Both the position numbers and the translations under genes were made by a program. A model generated the notes under the pieces. It had not been told where the DNA came from and did not search any database. It saw only the letters and a list, made by a program, of their open reading frames with translations. This document shows, piece by piece, positions 60,280-64,000 of a stretch of 64,000 bases of DNA. Positions within the stretch are counted from its first letter, which is position 1, and every line of letters starts with the position of its first letter. The DNA lies in contig NZ_VSFF01000016.1 in the NCBI RefSeq assembly GCF_008085905.1, positions 186,001-250,000 on the forward strand, written 5' to 3'. This DNA is from Actinomadura syzygii (GTDB lineage: Bacteria; Actinomycetota; Actinomycetes; Streptosporangiales; Streptosporangiaceae).

Positions 60280-61956
60280 TCAGACCGAACCGTTGAGGCC
60301 GCGCAGCGTGAGCCCGAGGCCGACCACAATGACCAGAGCGGCGGTGGCCACCGGGGTGAGCCGGCCCAGGCGGTCGGCCTTGCGGGCGAGGGTGGTTCCG
60401 TCCAGCATCCCTTGGAGGCGGACGAGTGCGACGCCGGCCGCGGTGAGGGTGGCGGCCATGCCGAGGCCGTAGGCCAGGACGAGGCAGGCTCCGAAGATCG
60501 TCCGGCCGAGTGCGATCGCGCCGAGCAGGACCACCAGCGCGGACGGGCTTGGTACCAGGCCACCGGATAGGCCCAGTCCGATGAGTCCGGCCTTGCCGAG
60601 CCGCCCGCCCCCTCCCCCTCCCCCGTGCCCGTGGCCGTGCCCGTGCCCGTGGCCGTGGCCGTGGCCGTGCCCGTGCTCGTGGCCGGGGTGGGGTCGCCGG
60701 GCTGTGCGGAGGAGGCCGATGCCGATGGCGGTGACCAGCAAGCCGCCGGCGACGCCGAGGTAGGCCAGCAGGGATTCGCCAGCCAGGGACGCCGAGGCCG
60801 AAAGCAGCAGCCCGAGGATCAGGACGCCGCCGGTGTGGGTGAGAGTGATGGTGGCGCCGACGATGAGGGCGTCGCGGGTGCGGCCCCGACGTCCGGCGAT
60901 GTAGGCGGCCATGACGGTCTTGCCGTGGCCGGGGAGCGCTGCGTGCCCGGCGCCGAGGACGACCGCGAGCAGGACGGCGAGCAGCGCGACGCCCAGGGAG
61001 AGGTGCCGGGCGCCGACCAGGGAGTTGAAGCGGGCGGTGAGGTCTCCGAGAGCGTTGGTGAAGGGCCCGGCGGTAGGCGGTCCGGGCAGCCGCGCGATGG
61101 TCGAGCCGTTGCCGGGCCGGACCTTTAGGGTCGCCGAACGGATGTCCAAGGGTGAGGTGAGCAGGTCGCCGGGGTAGTGGCGCAGTTGGTCGCTGACGCT
61201 GCGCGCGGGGACGGGCGACTGGTCGATGCGCACGCCTTCGGCGGCGGCAGTGATCTCGTGCCAGCCGATGCGGTCGTCGCGAAAGGTGTCGGCGAAGTGG
61301 ATCCAAGTGGCCTTGGTCAGCACGACCGGGGCTGAGAGCCTGCAGGTCAGGCGGCTGGTCGGCAGTCCGGTCGAGCCGGGGGCCCGAGTGTAGGAGGAGG
61401 CTGTGGTCCGCCAGGCGACCGGCTCACCTTCCACGGTGAGCCGCGCGGCTTGGGTGAGGGCCGCGCATTGCTGCCGGGCGTAGCGGCTTGCCTCGGGGAT
61501 GCTGATCGTCGCGTCCTGGTCGGTGTCGACCGCGTCACGTTCCTGCAGTGTGGGGATTTCGGCGGAGTCGACGATCGCGGTGTCGGTGACATGGTCGGCC
61601 GTCAGCCGCAGCCCGTCGTAGTGGTTGACGGTGAAGTTGCCCAGCGGATGGGTGGTGCCGACGGCGCTCTTGTGGACACCGCCTGTGTGGACACCGCCTG
61701 TGTGGACACCGCCTGTGTGGACACCGCCTGTGTGGACACCGCCTGTGTGGATGCCGCCTGTGTGGATGCCGCCGGCGTGGGCGGGCACGGCCGGTCCCCA
61801 GCAGATCACCGCGACGAGCCCGGCGAGCAAGGCCGGGACGGCTGACAGGAAGCCGCCTGCTCGCCCCGTGGCGAGGCGGCCGTGGTCAGCCCGTCGCCGG
61901 GCGGGCCGGCGGGGTCGGATCGGCCACCGCTGCGGGGCGGGGTCGGTTCGGGTCAT
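60280..61956 (-). CDS. NicO-like metal transporter with His-rich N-terminal repeats
   Basis: The 558-residue protein has a signal-like segment (residues 34-60). Next comes a tandem TGGIH/TGGVH stretch just inside the mature end, then about 220 extracellular residues with an EF-hand-like DTDQDATISIPE loop. The NicO/HoxN-type membrane half has GHAALPGHGKTVMAAYIAGR, TLTHTGGVLILGLLL, a loop of at least eight His-Gly pairs, and GLSGGLVPSPSALVVLLGAI. The His-rich loop and metal motifs point to Ni2+/Co2+ or similar cation transport. It follows the TPR gene with a four-base overlap; TPR, DUF4331 and this transporter form one cluster. Confidence 0.87.
   Translation of the reverse strand: MTRTDPAPQRWPIRPRRPARRRADHGRLATGRAGGFLSAVPALLAGLVAVICWGPAVPAHAGGIHTGGIHTGGVHTGGVHTGGVHTGGVHTGGVHKSAVGTTHPLGNFTVNHYDGLRLTADHVTDTAIVDSAEIPTLQERDAVDTDQDATISIPEASRYARQQCAALTQAARLTVEGEPVAWRTTASSYTRAPGSTGLPTSRLTCRLSAPVVLTKATWIHFADTFRDDRIGWHEITAAAEGVRIDQSPVPARSVSDQLRHYPGDLLTSPLDIRSATLKVRPGNGSTIARLPGPPTAGPFTNALGDLTARFNSLVGARHLSLGVALLAVLLAVVLGAGHAALPGHGKTVMAAYIAGRRGRTRDALIVGATITLTHTGGVLILGLLLSASASLAGESLLAYLGVAGGLLVTAIGIGLLRTARRPHPGHEHGHGHGHGHGHGHGHGHGGGGGGGRLGKAGLIGLGLSGGLVPSPSALVVLLGAIALGRTIFGACLVLAYGLGMAATLTAAGVALVRLQGMLDGTTLARKADRLGRLTPVATAALVIVVGLGLTLRGLNGSV
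61671..61775 (-). repeat. 15-bp tandem repeat, seven copies
   Basis: The unit TGTGGACACCGCCTG (plus strand) is repeated five times exactly and twice with small changes. It encodes Thr-Gly-Gly-Val/Ile-His units in the transporter, which put a His every five residues and can bind metal. Confidence 0.97.
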
Positions 61957-63239
61957 GAGGCTCTTCCGATCGCGGGGATCCTCGGGTCGAGGCGGGGGTT
62001 GATGCGGTGGGCGGTCTCGCGGTCGCGGCGGGCGGCGGCGCCCTGGCCGAGCGCGGCGTGAATGTCAGCGCGGTGCCGGTAGAACAGCGCGTTGCGCCAA
62101 CCCAGCCGAGTCGCCTGCCGCGCGTATCGCAGGGCCTGACGGTCGTGGCCGTTCAAGTGCAGGGCCCAGGCGAGGGCGTCGGCGACGATGACGCTGTGGC
62201 GGTGTGCCCATTCGGCGCGGGCATGCCGCAACGCGCCGACAGCGTCGCCGGTGTCGGCGGCGTATTCGGCCGCGCCCAGGTCGTCCACGACACCGTTGTC
62301 GGCCATCAGTTTGCGCTCTGATGCCAGCAGCCGCCGCTGGGCGGCGGCCTCGCGGGTGCGTCCGGCGGCGCCCAGCAGCTCGATGTACTCGGCGACGTAC
62401 TGCGGCTGCGGAACGCGGCTCACCACCTCGCCGTAGCCGCTGATGGCCGCAGTGAGGTCGCCGCGCAGCGCGGCCGTCTTGGCGATGCCCTGCAGTGCCG
62501 GGACGTAGGCGGGGTCGGCGGTGCGGGCGGCCTGGTACTGGCGGGCGGCTTCGTCGAGACCGCCTGAGTGCAGCGCCAGTTCGCCCAGGTAGTAGCGGCA
62601 GTAGGCGACGTCGGAAGGGGTGTAGGCGCTGTCCAGCGCCTGCCGCAGGACCCGGCGGGCCCCGGCCGGGTGCCCGTGCGTCTCCAGTTCGTAGGACGCG
62701 CGGGTGAACGCCGCGACTCCGGGCCCCAGCTCGTTCATCCGCGCGACGGCGGCGGTTGCGGCGGGGTAGTCGCCGAGCTGGGTGTAGGCGTCGTTGAGGG
62801 CGCCGTACAGCTGGGGGTTGGACGGGGCGATCCGCTCGGCCCGCTTCCCCCAGCGGACGGCGTCGCCGAACTGGTGGCGGGCGTTGGCCAGCGCGGCCAT
62901 CGCGATCATCGCCTGGTAATTGTCGCCGCCGTCCAGCCGCAGGGAACGGCGCAGCGCGCCCTCGGCCTTGGGATAGAAGGCGGGGTCGACGGTGATCCGG
63001 GCCTGCTGCACGTAGGCGGCACCGAGCGCGGCCCACGTTGCATAGTCGCCCGGTGTGTCGCGCAGGATCCGCTGGTAGCGGGCGATGACCCCCGACGGGG
63101 CGGCCGTTGGGCGCACCGGATCGGGCTCGGTCGGCTGGGGCCCGCGGAACACCCCGACGACCACGATCGAGGCGATGGCCAGCGCCGCGGCCGCCGGCAG
63201 CAGGACGGCGGTGCGTTTCAGCGGGGGTGTGGACAGCAC
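61953..63239 (-). CDS. TPR-repeat protein, membrane-anchored
   Basis: The GTG-started 428-residue protein has one N-terminal membrane anchor (VLLPAAAALAIASIVVVGVF). At least six TPR units follow (TWAALGAAYVQQARITVDPA, AEGALRRSLRLDGGDNYQAM, QLYGALNDAYTQLGDYPAAT, VPALQGIAKTAALRGDLTAA). It probably scaffolds or chaperones its neighbours outside the membrane, in a conserved DUF4331-TPR-transporter unit. Its stop overlaps the start of the transporter gene. Confidence 0.85.
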   Translation of the reverse strand: MLSTPPLKRTAVLLPAAAALAIASIVVVGVFRGPQPTEPDPVRPTAAPSGVIARYQRILRDTPGDYATWAALGAAYVQQARITVDPAFYPKAEGALRRSLRLDGGDNYQAMIAMAALANARHQFGDAVRWGKRAERIAPSNPQLYGALNDAYTQLGDYPAATAAVARMNELGPGVAAFTRASYELETHGHPAGARRVLRQALDSAYTPSDVAYCRYYLGELALHSGGLDEAARQYQAARTADPAYVPALQGIAKTAALRGDLTAAISGYGEVVSRVPQPQYVAEYIELLGAAGRTREAAAQRRLLASERKLMADNGVVDDLGAAEYAADTGDAVGALRHARAEWAHRHSVIVADALAWALHLNGHDRQALRYARQATRLGWRNALFYRHRADIHAALGQGAAARRDRETAHRINPRLDPRIPAIGRAS

Positions 63240-63320
63240 GCGTTTCCTTTCGGTCTGTTGTCACAGGGGTGCGGAAGACGGCGGCCGTCTCCCGCACCCC
63301 ACCTGCCCGGCCTGCCTGGC

Positions 63321-63371
63321 TGTTCAGCCGGCCCTGTTGTTCAGCCGGCCTGGTTGTTCAGCCGGCCTGGT
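63321..63371. repeat. 17-bp tandem repeat, three copies, at the 3' end of the DUF4331 gene
   Basis: TGTTCAGCCGGCCTGGT occurs at 63338 and 63355, with a variant at 63321. The last copy contains the stop codon and the final Asn-Gln-Ala-Gly codons of the gene. The copies beyond it repeat that coding end, a sign of recent slippage. Confidence 0.93.
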
Positions 63372-64000
63372 TGACCGCGGCGGTGTGCGGCAGTGCCACG
63401 TAGGGGAACCAGCGGCCGAACGCCGCGTCGTTGTAGTTCACCCGGTCGCCGGCCGCCAGGGCCGGGACGGGGCGCCCGGTCTGGGCGGCGCCCTCCAGGA
63501 CCTGCAACTCGATGTCGACGACGTCGTCGCTCAGCCGCCGCCCGTTCGGGAATCCCTGCAGGTCACCGGCTAGCACCCCGAGCCGGTTCGCATCCCGGGT
63601 GACCGGGACGGCCATGTTCAGCCGCAGCATCTCGGCGGGCGTGAACCGCTTGCGGTGGACGTCCTTGTTGAGCAGCTGGGAGTTCAGGTCGGTGCCCAGC
63701 GGCCCGCCGGAGTTCTTGGCCAGGCCGGTCAGGAAGATCTCGAACAGATCCCGGCGCGGGGCCGGCGGTGCCTTGATCCCGTAGATCTTCTGCACCAGTT
63801 CCGGGACCTCCGGTTTGAGGACCCGCTGCACCAGCGGCTCGACCGTGTGGTCCTTGGCCGGGGCGAGCCGGTTGAAGGCGTCCTTCAGCCCGGCCGGCGA
63901 GATGACCTCGTTGACCAGCGGGTTGCCCAGCCGCGAGACTTGGTGGTAGCCGTCGGCGCTGTGGTGGCCGAGCTTGGCCGACGCGCCTCGGCGGTCGGTG
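63358..64000 (-). CDS. DUF4331 family protein (3' part, runs off the window)
   Basis: The last 214 codons of a leftward gene are present. Motifs such as GHHSADGYHQVSRLGNPLVN, FEIFLTGLAKNSGGPLGTDL, MLRLNMAVPV, NGRRLSDDVVDIELQVLEGA and FPYVALPH are typical of DUF4331. These are secreted proteins often encoded with a TPR protein and a cation transporter, as here. The biochemical role is unknown. The start codon and signal peptide lie beyond base 64000. Confidence 0.9.
   Translation of the reverse strand, partial: TDRRGASAKLGHHSADGYHQVSRLGNPLVNEVISPAGLKDAFNRLAPAKDHTVEPLVQRVLKPEVPELVQKIYGIKAPPAPRRDLFEIFLTGLAKNSGGPLGTDLNSQLLNKDVHRKRFTPAEMLRLNMAVPVTRDANRLGVLAGDLQGFPNGRRLSDDVVDIELQVLEGAAQTGRPVPALAAGDRVNYNDAAFGRWFPYVALPHTAAVNQAG

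Overview
The window is very GC-rich, starts many genes with GTG, and carries families typical of filamentous actinomycetes: a conservon with roadblock, DUF742 and small GTPase genes, DUF574 methyltransferases, XRE-TPR regulators and DUF6879. I infer an actinomycete, plausibly Streptosporangiales/Thermomonosporaceae (Actinomadura-like). No rRNA or tRNA gene was recognised.

Region 1 (1-12 kb) looks like a defence and accessory region. Two CRISPR arrays share a 28-bp type I-E-like repeat at 61-bp period: 8 repeats at 741-1195 and 36 repeats at 5774-7935. Each has a conserved leader on its left side. Between and after them lie an MFS exporter, an XRE-TPR regulator, a PIMT-type methyltransferase translationally coupled to a 32-residue proline-rich peptide (a possible imiditide-like RiPP pair), and an OLD-family nuclease with its own terminator. 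A third, single-spacer array with nearly the same leader sits 45 kb away at 52429-52517, beside a broken integrase and a truncated P450. No cas gene is in the window.

Region 2 (12-21 kb) holds a leftward cluster that looks like an uncharacterised peptide-modification locus. In transcription order it has a radical SAM remnant, a DUF6879 protein, an XRE regulator, an M20 peptidase, a 63-residue peptide, two hairpins, and an asparagine-synthetase-like enzyme. Two GNATs, a NUDIX hydrolase and a second XRE-TPR regulator flank it.

Region 3 (21-36 kb) is a long rightward train of genes, many joined by ATGA/GTGA overlaps. It contains three DUF574 methyltransferases in tandem, a HAD-like protein, a complete conservon (ATP-binding sensor, roadblock, DUF742, GTPase), a GAF protein, an acyl-CoA dehydrogenase, a CPBP membrane protease, a TPR protein and several very short coupled ORFs.

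Region 4 (36-39 kb) is gene-poor and decayed: an array of CAATCAC motifs next to a long palindrome, a lipoprotein, and fragments of a histidine kinase and a DegT aminotransferase.

Region 5 (39-51 kb) is a catabolic operon: MFS importer, MBL hydrolase, VOC protein, two SDRs, two DUF849/BKACE enzymes, DhaK and DhaL kinase subunits, an IlvD/Edd-family sugar-acid dehydratase, and an IclR regulator on the opposite strand. It probably imports and degrades a sugar acid or keto acid.

Region 6 (52-64 kb) has a NarL-type two-component pair, a serine hydrolase with an S33 peptidase, IS5-family remnants that interrupted a Sel1-repeat gene, a methyltransferase next to a collapsed GT2/DUF2064 locus, and a NicO-type metal transporter, TPR and DUF4331 cluster that runs off the right edge.
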